The notes: generated from the sequence alone by a model not told the origin. A DNA stretch of 64,000 nt from Nocardioides guangzhouensis (GCF_004519545.1 NZ_SDKM01000004.1:124000-187999), one strand, 5' to 3'; positions 1-8,415 are shown, counted from the stretch's first letter. Numbers and translations are program-made.

Positions 1-571
1 TAGGCGCTGGGGCCCGCGTGGTCGTACGACGATCGGGGTAGGGCGCGACGGCGACACCCTGGTCGTCGAGCTCACCGGCAAGTCGGGGGTGGACCACGTG
101 ATCGAGATCGACGACGCGCTGGTCCTGGCGGCGATCGACGTCCTGCGCCGACGGCGCAGCCGGTCCGACGCCGCCCTGCTGGCCTACAGGGAGGGCAGGC
201 GGTGGCGGCGCCCGGAGCCGGCCATGGTCAACGAGTACGTCCGTCAGGTGACCGGACTCGAGGTCAGTGCCAAGGACTTCCGCACGTGGCACGCCACCGT
301 GCTCGCGGCGGTCGCCCTCGCCGATGCCGACGAGGCCGGTGACACCGCAGCCTCCCGGAAGGGGGCGGTCGCGACGGCGATGTCCGAGGTCGCCGCCTAG
401 CTCGGCAACACCCCGACCGTGGCGCGCGGATCGTACGTCGACCCGCGGGTGCTCGACCTCTACGAGCAAGGACGCACGATCACGCCGTCGTCCTGCCGGA
501 GCCGCCTCGAGCCCGAGGAGCAGCGGGCCGCCACCGAGCGCGCCGTGCTGCGTCTGCTCAGATCCGCGTGA
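1..571 (+). pseudogene. DNA topoisomerase IB, 3' part, interrupted by an in-frame amber codon
   Basis: The frame is open from the window edge and reads as the C-terminal catalytic region of a bacterial (poxvirus-like) type IB topoisomerase. The segment AYREGRRWRRPEP and the family hallmark AKDFRTWHATVLAAVALA are clear. A TAG at 398-400 stops the frame after EVAA. The same frame then continues with LGNTPTVARGSYVDPRV and ends at a TGA at 569-571. In this family the region normally reads EYLGNTP, so TAG sits where a Tyr codon (TAC) is expected. The nucleophilic Tyr of bacterial IB enzymes lies in the later SYVDP motif. The product ending at the amber codon would therefore lack the residue that attacks DNA. 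It is either a genuine nonsense pseudogene or a one-base sequence error. The 5' part is outside the window. Confidence 0.85.
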
Positions 572-741
572 GCAGCGACGTCCAGACGCCGGATCCGGCC
601 GTCGAAGGGGGCTGCAATCGCGATATCCGCAGGGTTGCTTCGGGTTACGGTCGACATGGTCGGGAATTCCGGTCTGGACCAATGAAATCGGTTGTCGGAA
701 TTCCGAGACAAAGCCTTGCCCGATGAGTCAGAGTAGGTCGT

Positions 742-773
742 GCCCCGCAGGTGACCCGAGACGCCTGCGGGGC
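742..773. terminator. Hairpin terminator between convergent genes
   Basis: GCCCCGCAGG at 742-751 pairs perfectly with CCTGCGGGGC at 764-773 around a 12-nt loop. It lies between the topoisomerase remnant and the convergent DinB-like gene, so it could serve both strands. No long T tract follows, which is usual in high-GC actinobacteria. Confidence 0.7.
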
Positions 774-811
774 GCTTGCATTTCCGGACGCCGATCGGCG
801 ACCGGGCAGAC

Positions 812-1396
812 TCATCCCGCCGGGTCGTAGGTGCCGCTGACAGCAGTCCAGCCTGCCGGCGGGTCCTCCCCCGTCCGGCCGTCGACGGCCTCGCGGAGCA
901 GGTCCGCGTGACCCGTGTGGCGGCCGTACTCCTCGAGCATGTCGCAGACCAGCCGACGCAGGCTGGCGTGCTCCCCCTGGGACGTCGACGCGTGCACCGG
1001 CTGGCCGAGGCCACCGTCGGCCAGGGCAGCGGCCAGCCGCTGCCGGGACCGCACGACGGCGCCGTCCCATAGCGCGTAGAGCTGCTCCGGCGCGTCGTCG
1101 GCCGCCGAGCCGAGCTCCCAGTCGTTGCTGCCGTCCCAGCCCAGCGAGGCCCAGGGCTCCCCCACCGGCTCCCCCCTCATCCTGGCGGTGAACTGGTAGT
1201 CCTCCGCCGCGGCCAGGTGCTTGAGCAACCCGCCCAGGGTGAGGGTGGACGCACCGACCGTCACGGCCAGGCCGGCGACGTCGAGACCGTCGGCCTTCCA
1301 GCGGAACGTGGCGCGCAGCCGCTCGAGCGCGCCGAGCAGGTGCTCGGCCTCGGTGCCGGCCAGGGGCGGCTCCCACGGGGTCGCGTCCTCGGTCAT
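812..1396 (-). CDS. DinB/DUF664 family protein
   Basis: The 194-residue protein has the layout of the DinB-like four-helix-bundle family (DUF664 / mycothiol-dependent maleylpyruvate isomerase N-terminal type). Visible features are an early LLGALERLRATFRWKADGL helix, the segment LGGLLKHLAAAEDYQF carrying a metal-ligand-type His, and a late EEYGRHTGHADLLREAVDG helix with two further His. Members of this family are putative metal-dependent, thiol-linked transferases; the substrate cannot be told from sequence. The ATG at 1396 was chosen because the first residues (MTEDATPWEPP) match the usual family start and longer readings run into the opposing methyltransferase gene. The gene points toward the 742-773 terminator. 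Confidence 0.85.
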   Translation of the reverse strand: MTEDATPWEPPLAGTEAEHLLGALERLRATFRWKADGLDVAGLAVTVGASTLTLGGLLKHLAAAEDYQFTARMRGEPVGEPWASLGWDGSNDWELGSAADDAPEQLYALWDGAVVRSRQRLAAALADGGLGQPVHASTSQGEHASLRRLVCDMLEEYGRHTGHADLLREAVDGRTGEDPPAGWTAVSGTYDPAG

Positions 1397-1441
1397 GGAC
1401 CCCGACCGTAGTCCGGGCCGCCGACAGACCACACTGGAGCC

Positions 1442-2356
1442 ATGACCCCGGCTCCCCACGAGACGCTCGCCGACGGCTCGCGGGCGGTGGTCCTCGACGG
1501 CGGCCTGTCCAACGCCCTCGAGGAGCGCGGCCAGGACCTCAGCGGCGCGCTGTGGACCGCCGGCGTGCTGCGCGACCGTCCCGAGGACGTCGCCGCCGTG
1601 CACCGGGCCTACTACGAGGTCGGCGCCCGGGTGGCGACGACAGCGAGCTACCAGATGAGCGTGCCCTCGCTGACCGCGGCCGGCGCCGGCCGGGCCGAGG
1701 CCGAGGGCCTGCTGGGCCGGAGCGTCACCGTCGCCCGTGCGGTCCGGGACGCGCTCGCCGCCGACGGCGTACGCCGCTGGGTGGCGGCCTCGGTCGGGCC
1801 GTACGGCGCGGTCCTGGCCGACGGCTCCGAGTACCGCGGTCGCTACGGCCTGGGCTTCGCCGCGCTGCGCGACTTCCACCTCCCCCGGCTCGAGGTGCTG
1901 GCCGCGGCGGGCCCCGACCTGCTCGCGGTGGAGACGATCCCCGACGTGGACGAGGTGGCGGTGCTGGCCGGGCTGCTCGACGAGATCGGCCTTCCGGCGT
2001 GGGTCTCGCTGTCCATCGACGGCGACCGGACCCGGGCCGGGCAGCCGCTCGCCGACGCGCTGGCCGTCGCGGCGGCCCCGACCTGCGTGGTGGCGGTCGG
2101 GGTCAACTGCTGCGCGCCCGGGGACGTGCTGCCCGCGGTGGAGCTGGCCGTCGCGACCGGCAAACCCGCGGTGGTCTACCCGAACAGCGGCGAGGACTGG
2201 GACGCGACGGCGCGGGACTGGACCGGCGGGTCGTCGTACGACGTCGCCCTGGCCGTCGACTGGGTCCGGGCCGGCGCGGCGTACGTCGGCGGCTGCTGCC
2301 GCGTGGGCGCAGACCAGGTGGCCGCGCTGGCTGCCTCGATCGCCCGCCACGGGTGA
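1442..2356 (+). CDS. mmuM: Homocysteine S-methyltransferase (MmuM type)
   Basis: This 304-residue TIM-barrel protein belongs to the zinc-dependent homocysteine S-methyltransferases, which transfer a methyl group from S-methylmethionine or S-adenosylmethionine to homocysteine to give methionine. The N-terminal VVLDGGLSNALEERG matches the family start. The zinc ligands are visible as GVNCC (Cys223 or 224) and GGCC (Cys285-286), and SVGPYGA near residue 118 is typical. Length is normal for stand-alone MmuM. It is divergent from the DinB-like gene and converges on the next hydrolase with only 2 nt between the stop codons, which sit in the palindrome GTGAGCTCAC. A second paralogue lies at 40016-40900. 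Confidence 0.9.
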   Translation: MTPAPHETLADGSRAVVLDGGLSNALEERGQDLSGALWTAGVLRDRPEDVAAVHRAYYEVGARVATTASYQMSVPSLTAAGAGRAEAEGLLGRSVTVARAVRDALAADGVRRWVAASVGPYGAVLADGSEYRGRYGLGFAALRDFHLPRLEVLAAAGPDLLAVETIPDVDEVAVLAGLLDEIGLPAWVSLSIDGDRTRAGQPLADALAVAAAPTCVVAVGVNCCAPGDVLPAVELAVATGKPAVVYPNSGEDWDATARDWTGGSSYDVALAVDWVRAGAAYVGGCCRVGADQVAALAASIARHG

Positions 2357-2358
2357 GC

Positions 2359-3159
2359 TCACGCGAGGAAGTCGCGCACCACGGCGGACACCTCGTCGTG
2401 GAACTCGTCGAAGAAGCCGTGCCGCCCGCCCGGCATGATCACCACCCGGCTCACGGGGATCAGCCCGGCGATCAGCTCGGCGTTCTCCACGGGCGCCATC
2501 CGGTCCTCGTCACCGTGCAGCAGCAGGGTCGGCGCGGTGACCCGTGGCAGGTGGTCGACCGCGTCGTGGTGGGCGCTCACCCGCAGGTGCAGGCCCTGCG
2601 CCCGCTTGGTCATGCCCGGGTCGCCGAGCAGGTGGCTGCGCCGGCCGGGGCGGAACCAGGCCGCGGTGTACATCAGGTCCAGCAGCGCCCGGCGGCGCGC
2701 GTCCGGGTCGGGCTGCGCCAGCGACCGCCGTACGTCGGCGTCCCGCTCCAGCCCCAGCGTGCCGCCGGGCGAGGTGCAGGCCAGCACCAGCCGCTCGACC
2801 CGGTCCGGAGCCTCGGCCGCCAGCAGCTGCCCGACCCGGCCGCCCATCGAGGTGCCGTACACCCGGGCCACCGGTGCGCCGCAGGCGTCGAGGACCGCGG
2901 CCGCGTCGGCGGCGAAGAGCGCGGTGGACCACGACGGGTCCTCCTCGGCGGCGGTGGCGCCGGTGCCGCGGTAGTCGAACGTGATCGTGCGGTACGCCGG
3001 GAAGTCGTCGCGGAGCCCGGTCCACCAGGCATGGGAGTTCGCCTGGCCCTGGAGCAGCAGCAGCGGCGGCCCGTCCTCCGGCCCGGACTCCTGCACGGCG
3101 AGCCGCGTGCCGTCGGGGAGGGGCACCTCCCGGGTCCGGAGCGGGGGCGCGTCGTCCAT
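2359..3159 (-). CDS. Alpha/beta-fold hydrolase
   Basis: A 266-residue single-domain alpha/beta hydrolase, predicted cytosolic with no signal peptide. The nucleophile elbow is GTSMGG, the acid follows in LLLHGDEDRMAP, and the catalytic His is in GGRHGFFDEF, giving a complete Ser-Asp-His triad in the usual order. The oxyanion region appears as LLLQGQANS near residue 35. The lack of a cap-domain signature prevents a substrate call; esterases, lactonases and 3-oxoadipate enol-lactonase-like proteins all look like this. It starts 31 nt downstream of the DUF305 stop codon's complement and runs in the same direction as the copper genes, but a functional link to them is not evident. Confidence 0.88.
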   Translation of the reverse strand: MDDAPPLRTREVPLPDGTRLAVQESGPEDGPPLLLLQGQANSHAWWTGLRDDFPAYRTITFDYRGTGATAAEEDPSWSTALFAADAAAVLDACGAPVARVYGTSMGGRVGQLLAAEAPDRVERLVLACTSPGGTLGLERDADVRRSLAQPDPDARRRALLDLMYTAAWFRPGRRSHLLGDPGMTKRAQGLHLRVSAHHDAVDHLPRVTAPTLLLHGDEDRMAPVENAELIAGLIPVSRVVIMPGGRHGFFDEFHDEVSAVVRDFLA

Positions 3160-3190
3160 GGGGCCACCCTCTCGCGGCTACGACAAGCAG

Positions 3191-3784
3191 TCAGCCCGCG
3201 AGCAGCTTCTCCATCGTGGCGATCTCGCGCTGCTGGGTGCGCCTGATCTGAGTGGCCAGGCGTCGGGCAGGGAGGTACTGCCCCTCGGCGAGGTGCTCCT
3301 CGGCCATGTCCACGGCGTCCTCGTGGTGCTCGATCATCAGCTCGAGGAACCGCTCCTGGAACTCGGCGTCGGAGGCCTGCTCGAGCTCCTCGACGTCCTC
3401 GGCCATGTCCTTCATCTCGTCGCTGGCCGCGCCGCCGTGCCCGCCGTGGGAGTTCACGTGGTCGCGGATGGTCTCCGGGATCGGCTCGCCCCACTCCGCG
3501 AGCCAGTCGACCATGGTCTCGGTCTCCGGGACCTGGACGGTCATGATCCGCTCGGCCAGCGTCTCGACCGCCGGGTCGAGCGGCCGCCCACGGGTCAGGT
3601 CGACCATGCGCCCCGCGCCGGCGTGGTGGGGGATCATCCCGGTCGCGAACGCCACGTCCGCGGCGTTGTGCTCGGTCCTCGACGGCGTGGGTGCAGCGTC
3701 CTCCTCCCTCGCGTCGCCGCCGCAGCCGGCGGCGAGCAGGGTGGTGGCCGCCACGAGGGCTGAGGTCATCGGTCGGGCGAGCAT
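3191..3784 (-). CDS. DUF305 lipoprotein, copper-locus associated
   Basis: The 197-residue protein opens with a short hydrophobic signal ending in a lipobox (LLAAGC), so it should be lipid-anchored outside the membrane. The mature part has the DUF305 pattern: FATGMIPHHAGAGRMVDL, a central helix with ETETMVDWL, a His/Gly stretch (HVNSHGGHGG), then ELMIEHHEDAVDMAEEHL. DUF305 proteins are ferritin-like helical bundles with paired His-Met motifs and are often found beside copper ATPases, where metal binding is inferred. A second in-frame ATG at 3769 (MTSALVA) would also give a workable lipoprotein signal. The downstream position relative to the small peptide gene and copB on the same strand suggests a shared transcript. 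Confidence 0.88.
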   Translation of the reverse strand: MLARPMTSALVAATTLLAAGCGGDAREEDAAPTPSRTEHNAADVAFATGMIPHHAGAGRMVDLTRGRPLDPAVETLAERIMTVQVPETETMVDWLAEWGEPIPETIRDHVNSHGGHGGAASDEMKDMAEDVEELEQASDAEFQERFLELMIEHHEDAVDMAEEHLAEGQYLPARRLATQIRRTQQREIATMEKLLAG

Positions 3785-3809
3785 GGGCCCGAGCCTACGG
3801 GCGCTCCCG

Positions 3810-3965
3810 TCAGGCCTCGGTGCGGGAGCGGGCCGCGCGCATGCGCAGGTCCCGGTCCGGGTCGGCGGGCGTGCAGCACGCCTGTCCGCGGGTCCGGTCG
3901 CGGAACCGCACGGCCAGCGCACCCACGACGACCAGGAACCCGACCAGCACCAGCAGCACGGCCAC
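3810..3965 (-). CDS. Small Cys-Cys membrane peptide of the copper locus
   Basis: A 51-codon gene starting with GTG at 3965 behind a strong ribosome site (GGGAGGAG, about 5 nt upstream). The first 20 residues are almost entirely hydrophobic (AVLLVLVGFLVVVGALAV) and form one membrane segment. They are followed by an arginine-rich stretch and CCTPADPDRDLRMRAARS. The Cys-Cys pair just inside the membrane and its position between copB and the DUF305 gene suggest a metal-handling or ATPase-partner role, but that is inference. Small proteins with a similar CC-PADP-RD-RMR tail occur in other actinobacterial metal loci, from memory and not verified here. It is too short for most gene callers. Confidence 0.7.
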   Translation of the reverse strand: MAVLLVLVGFLVVVGALAVRFRDRTRGQACCTPADPDRDLRMRAARSRTEA

Positions 3966-4034
3966 GGCATCTCCTCCCGACGCCTCCAGTGTGGCGCGGG
4001 AGGGGACGCCGCGGCGAGCCCTGTCCGGTCCGGG

Positions 4035-6161
4035 TCACCCCTCCAGCGGGGCGGCCGCCTCGGGACGCAGGTCCAGCCGCCGCAGCAGCTGGGCGTTGAG
4101 CGCGACCACGATCGTGGAGGCGGACATGAGGATCGCGCCCACCGACATCGGCATCACGAACCCGATCGGCGCCAGGACGCCTGCGGCCAGCGGCACCGCT
4201 GCCAGGTTGTAGCCGGCGCCCCAGGCGAGGTTCTGGACGCTCTTGCGGTACGTCGCCCGCGAGAGCTCGATGACCGACAGCACGGACCGTGGGTCGTCGG
4301 AGGCGAGGATGATCCCCGCCGAGCCGATCGCCACGTCGGTGCCGGCGCCGATGGCGATGCCCACGTCGGCCTGGGCCAGCGCCGGGGCGTCGTTCACGCC
4401 GTCGCCGACCATGGCCACGTGCCGGCCCTCGTCCTGCAGGGCGCGCACCGTGTCGGACTTGTCCTCGGGGCGGACGCCTGCGAAGTACCGGTCGATCCCG
4501 AGCTGGTGCGCGACCGAGGCCGCCACCGCCTCGGCGTCACCGGTGATCATCACGACCTCGACGCCGCGGCGGTGCAGGGCGTCCACCGCAGCCCGCGACT
4601 CGGGTCGGACCTCGTCGGCCAGGGCCAGCGCCCCGACCACCGTGCCGTCGACGACCACGTGCAGCACGATCCGTCCCTCGCGGCGCCAGGCCTCGACCGC
4701 GTCGAGCTCGGCCGCGCCCTCCTCCTCGAGGAGCGCCGGGCCGCCGACCCTCACCCGCGCACCGTCGACCACGGCGGTGACACCGACGGCCGGAGACGAT
4801 GCGAAGTCGGTGGCTGCCGGCAGGTCGAGCCCGCGCTCGGTGGCCGCGCGCACGATGGCCCGGGCCAACGGGTGCTCGGAGTCGGACTCGGCCGCGGCAG
4901 CGAGCCGCAGCAGCACATCTGCGTCGAGACCGGCGGCCGCGGCGGGCGCGACCTCGGTCACCGTGGGCCGGCCCTTGGTCAGCGTGCCGGTCTTGTCGAA
5001 GAGGACGGTGTCCACGGTCCGCATCGCCTCCATCGAGAGCCGGTCCTTGACCAGCACGCCACCCCGGGCCGCGCGCTCGGTGGCGATCGACACCACCAGC
5101 GGGATGGCCAGGCCGAGGGCATGGGGGCAGGCGATCACGAGCACGGTGATGGTGCGCATCACCGACTCGTCGGGCATGCCGAGCAGGGTCCAGACGATGG
5201 CCGTGACGACGCCGGAGCCGAGGGCGAGCCAGAACAGCCATCCGGCGGCGATGTCGGCCAGCCGCTGCGCCCGCGAGGACGAGGCCTGCGCCTCGGCGAC
5301 CAGGCGCTGGATGCCGGCCAGCGCAGTGTCGTCACCCGTCGCGGTGATCTCGACCCGCAGGCCCGAGTCCGTGGCGACGGTCCCGGCGACGACCTGGTCG
5401 CCCACGTCACGCCGTACCGGCCGCGACTCGCCGGTGATCATCGACTCGTCCATCGACGCGGAGCCGTCGACGACCCGGCCGTCCGCGGGCACCCGGGCGC
5501 CGGGCCGGACCACGACCACGTCGCCGACCCCGAGGTCGCCGGGGGCCACGGTGACGACCTGGTCACCCTCGACCCGCTCCGCCTCGTCGGGCAGCAGCGC
5601 GGCCAGGGAGTCGAGGGCCGAGGTGGTCTGGGCGAGCGAGCGCATCTCCAGCCAGTGACCGAGCAGCATGATCACGACCAGCAGCGCGAGCTCCCACCAG
5701 AAGTTCAGCGTGTGGTGGAGCAGGCCGAGCGTGGCGCCCCACGACGCCACGAACGCGACGGTGATCGCGAGCGCGATGAGGAGCATCATCCCGGGCTTGC
5801 GGGACCGGATCTCGGCCAGGCCGCCGGTGAGGAACGGCCGGCCGCCCCACGCGAAGACCACGGTGCCGAGCACCGGCGACACCCAGGTCACCCAGTGCGG
5901 GCCGGGGACCTCGTAGCCGACCAGCATCGCGAAGCTCTCCGAGAGCAGCACCGTGGGCAGGGCCAGCACGAGGTTGGCCCAGAACAGGTGGCGGAACATC
6001 GCGACGTGGTCGCCGTGGCCGGCGTGACCTCCGTGGTCGCCCGGGCCCCCGTGCTCGCCATGACCACCGTGCGCCTGGTGGTGGTCCTGGGCGTGCCCGT
6101 GGTGAGCGGTCCCCGCGTGGACGTCGCCGGGTTGGGTCTGGTCCTGCACGGAAGTCATCAT
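4035..6161 (-). CDS. copB: CopB-type copper-translocating P-type ATPase
   Basis: This 708-residue P1B ATPase exports copper across the plasma membrane. The N-terminus is a His/Gly-rich tail (residues 15-52, about 13 His) in place of ferredoxin-like metal domains, typical of the CopB (P1B-3) group. The intramembrane metal site is CPH at 345-347, not CPC, again pointing to CopB. Catalytic motifs are complete: TGES 243-246, DKTGT with Asp389, SEHP ending at 431, and GDGVND 586-591. Two tandem ATG codons are present; the first follows GAGGGGCG. The CsoR-like operator lies 28 bp upstream of the start, so copper induction is likely. Downstream genes on the strand are the small Cys-Cys peptide and DUF305 lipoprotein. 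Confidence 0.95.
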   Translation of the reverse strand: MMTSVQDQTQPGDVHAGTAHHGHAQDHHQAHGGHGEHGGPGDHGGHAGHGDHVAMFRHLFWANLVLALPTVLLSESFAMLVGYEVPGPHWVTWVSPVLGTVVFAWGGRPFLTGGLAEIRSRKPGMMLLIALAITVAFVASWGATLGLLHHTLNFWWELALLVVIMLLGHWLEMRSLAQTTSALDSLAALLPDEAERVEGDQVVTVAPGDLGVGDVVVVRPGARVPADGRVVDGSASMDESMITGESRPVRRDVGDQVVAGTVATDSGLRVEITATGDDTALAGIQRLVAEAQASSSRAQRLADIAAGWLFWLALGSGVVTAIVWTLLGMPDESVMRTITVLVIACPHALGLAIPLVVSIATERAARGGVLVKDRLSMEAMRTVDTVLFDKTGTLTKGRPTVTEVAPAAAAGLDADVLLRLAAAAESDSEHPLARAIVRAATERGLDLPAATDFASSPAVGVTAVVDGARVRVGGPALLEEEGAAELDAVEAWRREGRIVLHVVVDGTVVGALALADEVRPESRAAVDALHRRGVEVVMITGDAEAVAASVAHQLGIDRYFAGVRPEDKSDTVRALQDEGRHVAMVGDGVNDAPALAQADVGIAIGAGTDVAIGSAGIILASDDPRSVLSVIELSRATYRKSVQNLAWGAGYNLAAVPLAAGVLAPIGFVMPMSVGAILMSASTIVVALNAQLLRRLDLRPEAAAPLEG

Positions 6162-6188
6162 CGCCCCTCGTTCCGGATCGTTGTCAGG

Positions 6189-6205
6189 ATACCCCTAGGG
6201 GGTAT
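6189..6205. promoter_or_regulatory. CsoR-like copper operator
   Basis: ATACCCCTAGGGGGTAT is a near-perfect palindrome of the G-tract type bound by CsoR-family copper repressors (consensus TACCC-N-GGGTA). It sits in the divergent spacer between copB and the methyltransferase gene, overlapping the likely promoter. No csoR gene is in the window, so the regulator must be encoded elsewhere. Confidence 0.8.
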
Positions 6206-6351
6206 ATGCGCCGACAACTCCCGGCCGACGATCATTGTTCCCGTCCACGCCGCACGGTGCCGGACTTGCCAGAACGGCAACGAGGTTTGCGATCTGTGCC
6301 GGAGAGCGCGCACGATCGTGGCCGACGTACGACGGAGCAGGGAGCGCGCAG

Positions 6352-7062
6352 GTGACCGACGCGGAACAACCGCAGGACGGCCCGACCGGGCACGAGTTCG
6401 ACCAGCCCTACTGGGAGGAGCACTGGCGACGCACACCCGGCTCCGGAGCCCGGCAGGCGGTCCCGGCCAACCCGTACGTCGTCGCGGAGACCGGGCAGCT
6501 CGCGCCGGGAACGGCGTTGGACGCCGGCTGCGGCGAGGGCGCCGAGGCGATCTGGCTCGCCTCGCAGGGCTGGCAGGTCACGGCGGCGGACATCTCGTCC
6601 TCGGCCCTCGCGACCGCCGCCGCCCGTGCCGACGAGAGCGGCCTCGCCGGACGGATCACGTGGGTCGAGGCGGACCTGACCACGTGGGAGCCCGGCAGGC
6701 TGCTGGACCTGGTCACCACCAGCTACGCCCACCCCGCGATGCCGCAGCTGGCGTTCTACGACCGCGTCGCCGACTGGGTGGCGCCGGGCGGGACGCTCCT
6801 GGTCGTCGGCCACCTGCACGGGCCGGGGCACGGGCCGGGGCACGGGTCGGGTCACGGGTCGGGTCACGGGTCGGGTCACGGGTCGGGTCACGGGCACCCG
6901 CCGGCCGAGGCGACCGTCTCGCTCGCATCGATCACCGACCGCCTGGACCCGCGGACGTGGGAGGTGGTCACCGCCGAGGAGCACGCCCGCTCCGTCACCA
7001 CCCCCGGTGGCCGGCAGGTCCCCCTCCACGACGTCGTTGTCCGGGCTACCCGGCGAGCCTGA
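6352..7062 (+). CDS. Class I SAM-dependent methyltransferase with His-Gly repeat insert
   Basis: A 236-residue cytosolic methyltransferase. Motif I is ALDAGCGEGAEAIWLA, followed by VTAADISSSAL (acidic motif II residue) and the motif IV region LDLVTTSYAHPAM, an arrangement resembling TehB-like and thiopurine/tellurite-type methyltransferases. After the strand LLVVGHLHG there is an inserted run of Gly-Pro/Ser-Gly-His tetrapeptides (about six copies), then a normal C-terminus ending in VVVRATRRA. The GTG at 6352 was chosen because AGGGAG lies 7-12 nt upstream and homologous sequence begins soon after. The insert could bind metal, and the gene shares its upstream region with copB. Substrate unknown. 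Confidence 0.8.
   Translation: MTDAEQPQDGPTGHEFDQPYWEEHWRRTPGSGARQAVPANPYVVAETGQLAPGTALDAGCGEGAEAIWLASQGWQVTAADISSSALATAAARADESGLAGRITWVEADLTTWEPGRLLDLVTTSYAHPAMPQLAFYDRVADWVAPGGTLLVVGHLHGPGHGPGHGSGHGSGHGSGHGSGHGHPPAEATVSLASITDRLDPRTWEVVTAEEHARSVTTPGGRQVPLHDVVVRATRRA
6817..6894 (+). repeat. 12-bp in-frame tandem repeat coding for Gly-Ser-Gly-His
   Basis: About six copies of a 12-bp unit (CACGGGTCGGGT, with CACGGGCCGGGG variants first) lie inside the methyltransferase gene. The last four units are identical, suggesting recent slippage expansion. All copies keep the reading frame. Confidence 0.9.
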
Positions 7063-7077
7063 GACTCGCGCGCGGCC

Positions 7078-8415
7078 TCAGCGCGGCCGGCCGTACTTCG
7101 TTGCGGTCGGTCCCACCGTCCGCACGTTCAGCGGCATCACCCGCACGCGGTAGGAACCTCCGCTCCGCAGGTGGTCGATCCGGAGGTACCTGCTGCTGGT
7201 GCGGCGGCGGTGCTCTCCGCCCTCGGCTCCGCGCCGCTTCCAGGACACGACGTACGCCGTCGCTCTTCGCGAGGCCGTCCACCGGGCGACGAGCCGGTGC
7301 CTCCCGGACGTCAGGGTGAGGGAGACCGGGCCGGGCGCGGGCTTCCGCGGCCGGCTCGGCACCGTGTTCGAGAAGGTCTCGGAGACCGCCGTGCCCTTCG
7401 CCGCCTGGAGCCGGAAGCGGTACTCGTGGTAGTTCGTCAGCCCGGTGGCGGTCCACGTCGTCGTCGGCCAGGGGACGGCGTACGGCAGCCTCGTCCATGG
7501 CTCTCCCGCGGTGGCGTCGCGCAGCCACACGACGACGCTCTCCGCGCCCGGCGGGAGCGTCCAGGCCAGCCGGACCCGGCCATCCCCGGCCACCGCGGAG
7601 AGCACGGCCGGGCGGCTCGGGCCGTTGGGGACGACCGGCAGCGGCCGCGGGTAGGGCGTGCCGACCCCGAGCGCGCCCAGAGCATCGGCCACCCCCGCCG
7701 CCAGCTTCACCTCCCCCGTCGCCGAGAGGTGAGCGACGTCGTAGGTGTCCACGTTCTCGACGAAGCCGGTGCCGGTGTCGGCCGCCACGACCCGCGACTC
7801 GTCGGAGCTGAGCTCGGCTGCCAGCGCGGGAAGCACTGCGTTGTACTCGGAGACACCGGCGAACCAGGTCTGGGGCAGCGCGGACAGCACCACGTCGACC
7901 GTCGGGTCGGCGGCCCGTGCGTCGGCCACCAGGGTGCGGGCCTCCTCGACCACGGTCTGCGGCGAGGAGTCCTGCCAGACCAGGTCGTTGATCCCGAGAG
8001 CCTCGACGACGACGTCGGGGCGGCAGGGCGTCACCAGGTCCCCGATCGGGTGGTCCTGCTCGGCGAAGGCCATCCCCCAGCGGGCGGCGTGGTCGCGGTC
8101 GAACACGGGGTCGGCGTACGCCTGCGAGCCGAACCGGTCCGCCTGCCGGTCGAACAGGTCGTCGCGGGGGCCGACCAGGTCCACTCGGGCTCCGGACCCG
8201 GTGAGGTGCTTCCAGAGCCGGTAGCGCCAGGTCCAGTCGCCGGACGATCCCTGGGCCACCGAATCACCGACGACCAGGATCGAGGTGGCCTCGGGGTCGG
8301 TCGCCTGCCGGCAGGCCGGCGGGACGGACCGCGCGGGGCGGACGTCTGCCAGCACGCCCGCAGCAGCCAGCGTCATCGTGAGTGCGGCGACCAGCGCCGT
8401 TCGCGCTGTCGTCAC
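7078..8415 (-). CDS. Secreted SGNH/GDSL-type hydrolase with two fibronectin III domains
   Basis: A 445-residue exported protein. It begins with a signal-peptide-like stretch (MTTARTALVAALTMTLAAAG) from a GTG at 8415 preceded by GGGAGGG. The hydrolase domain shows block I VVGDSVAQGS (nucleophile Ser), block III ALGINDL (Asn) and block V DVAHLS (Asp and His). Roughly residues 235-445 form two beta-sandwich repeats of fibronectin III type, with LTNYHEYRFRLQA and LRSGGSYRVRVMPL as their closing strands. SGNH enzymes of this layout act as esterases on cell-wall or polysaccharide substituents; FnIII modules usually help surface attachment. The gene stands alone, converging on the methyltransferase. 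Confidence 0.85.
   Translation of the reverse strand: MTTARTALVAALTMTLAAAGVLADVRPARSVPPACRQATDPEATSILVVGDSVAQGSSGDWTWRYRLWKHLTGSGARVDLVGPRDDLFDRQADRFGSQAYADPVFDRDHAARWGMAFAEQDHPIGDLVTPCRPDVVVEALGINDLVWQDSSPQTVVEEARTLVADARAADPTVDVVLSALPQTWFAGVSEYNAVLPALAAELSSDESRVVAADTGTGFVENVDTYDVAHLSATGEVKLAAGVADALGALGVGTPYPRPLPVVPNGPSRPAVLSAVAGDGRVRLAWTLPPGAESVVVWLRDATAGEPWTRLPYAVPWPTTTWTATGLTNYHEYRFRLQAAKGTAVSETFSNTVPSRPRKPAPGPVSLTLTSGRHRLVARWTASRRATAYVVSWKRRGAEGGEHRRRTSSRYLRIDHLRSGGSYRVRVMPLNVRTVGPTATKYGRPR

Noticed and set aside
663..704. Two GGAATTCCG palindromes after the topoisomerase remnant
   Set aside because: Short and restriction-site-like, with no gene start nearby to make an operator likely.
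3252..7319. Very long plus-strand open frame opposite copB
   Set aside because: It is antisense to clear genes; long stop-free frames are expected on the opposite strand in high-GC DNA.
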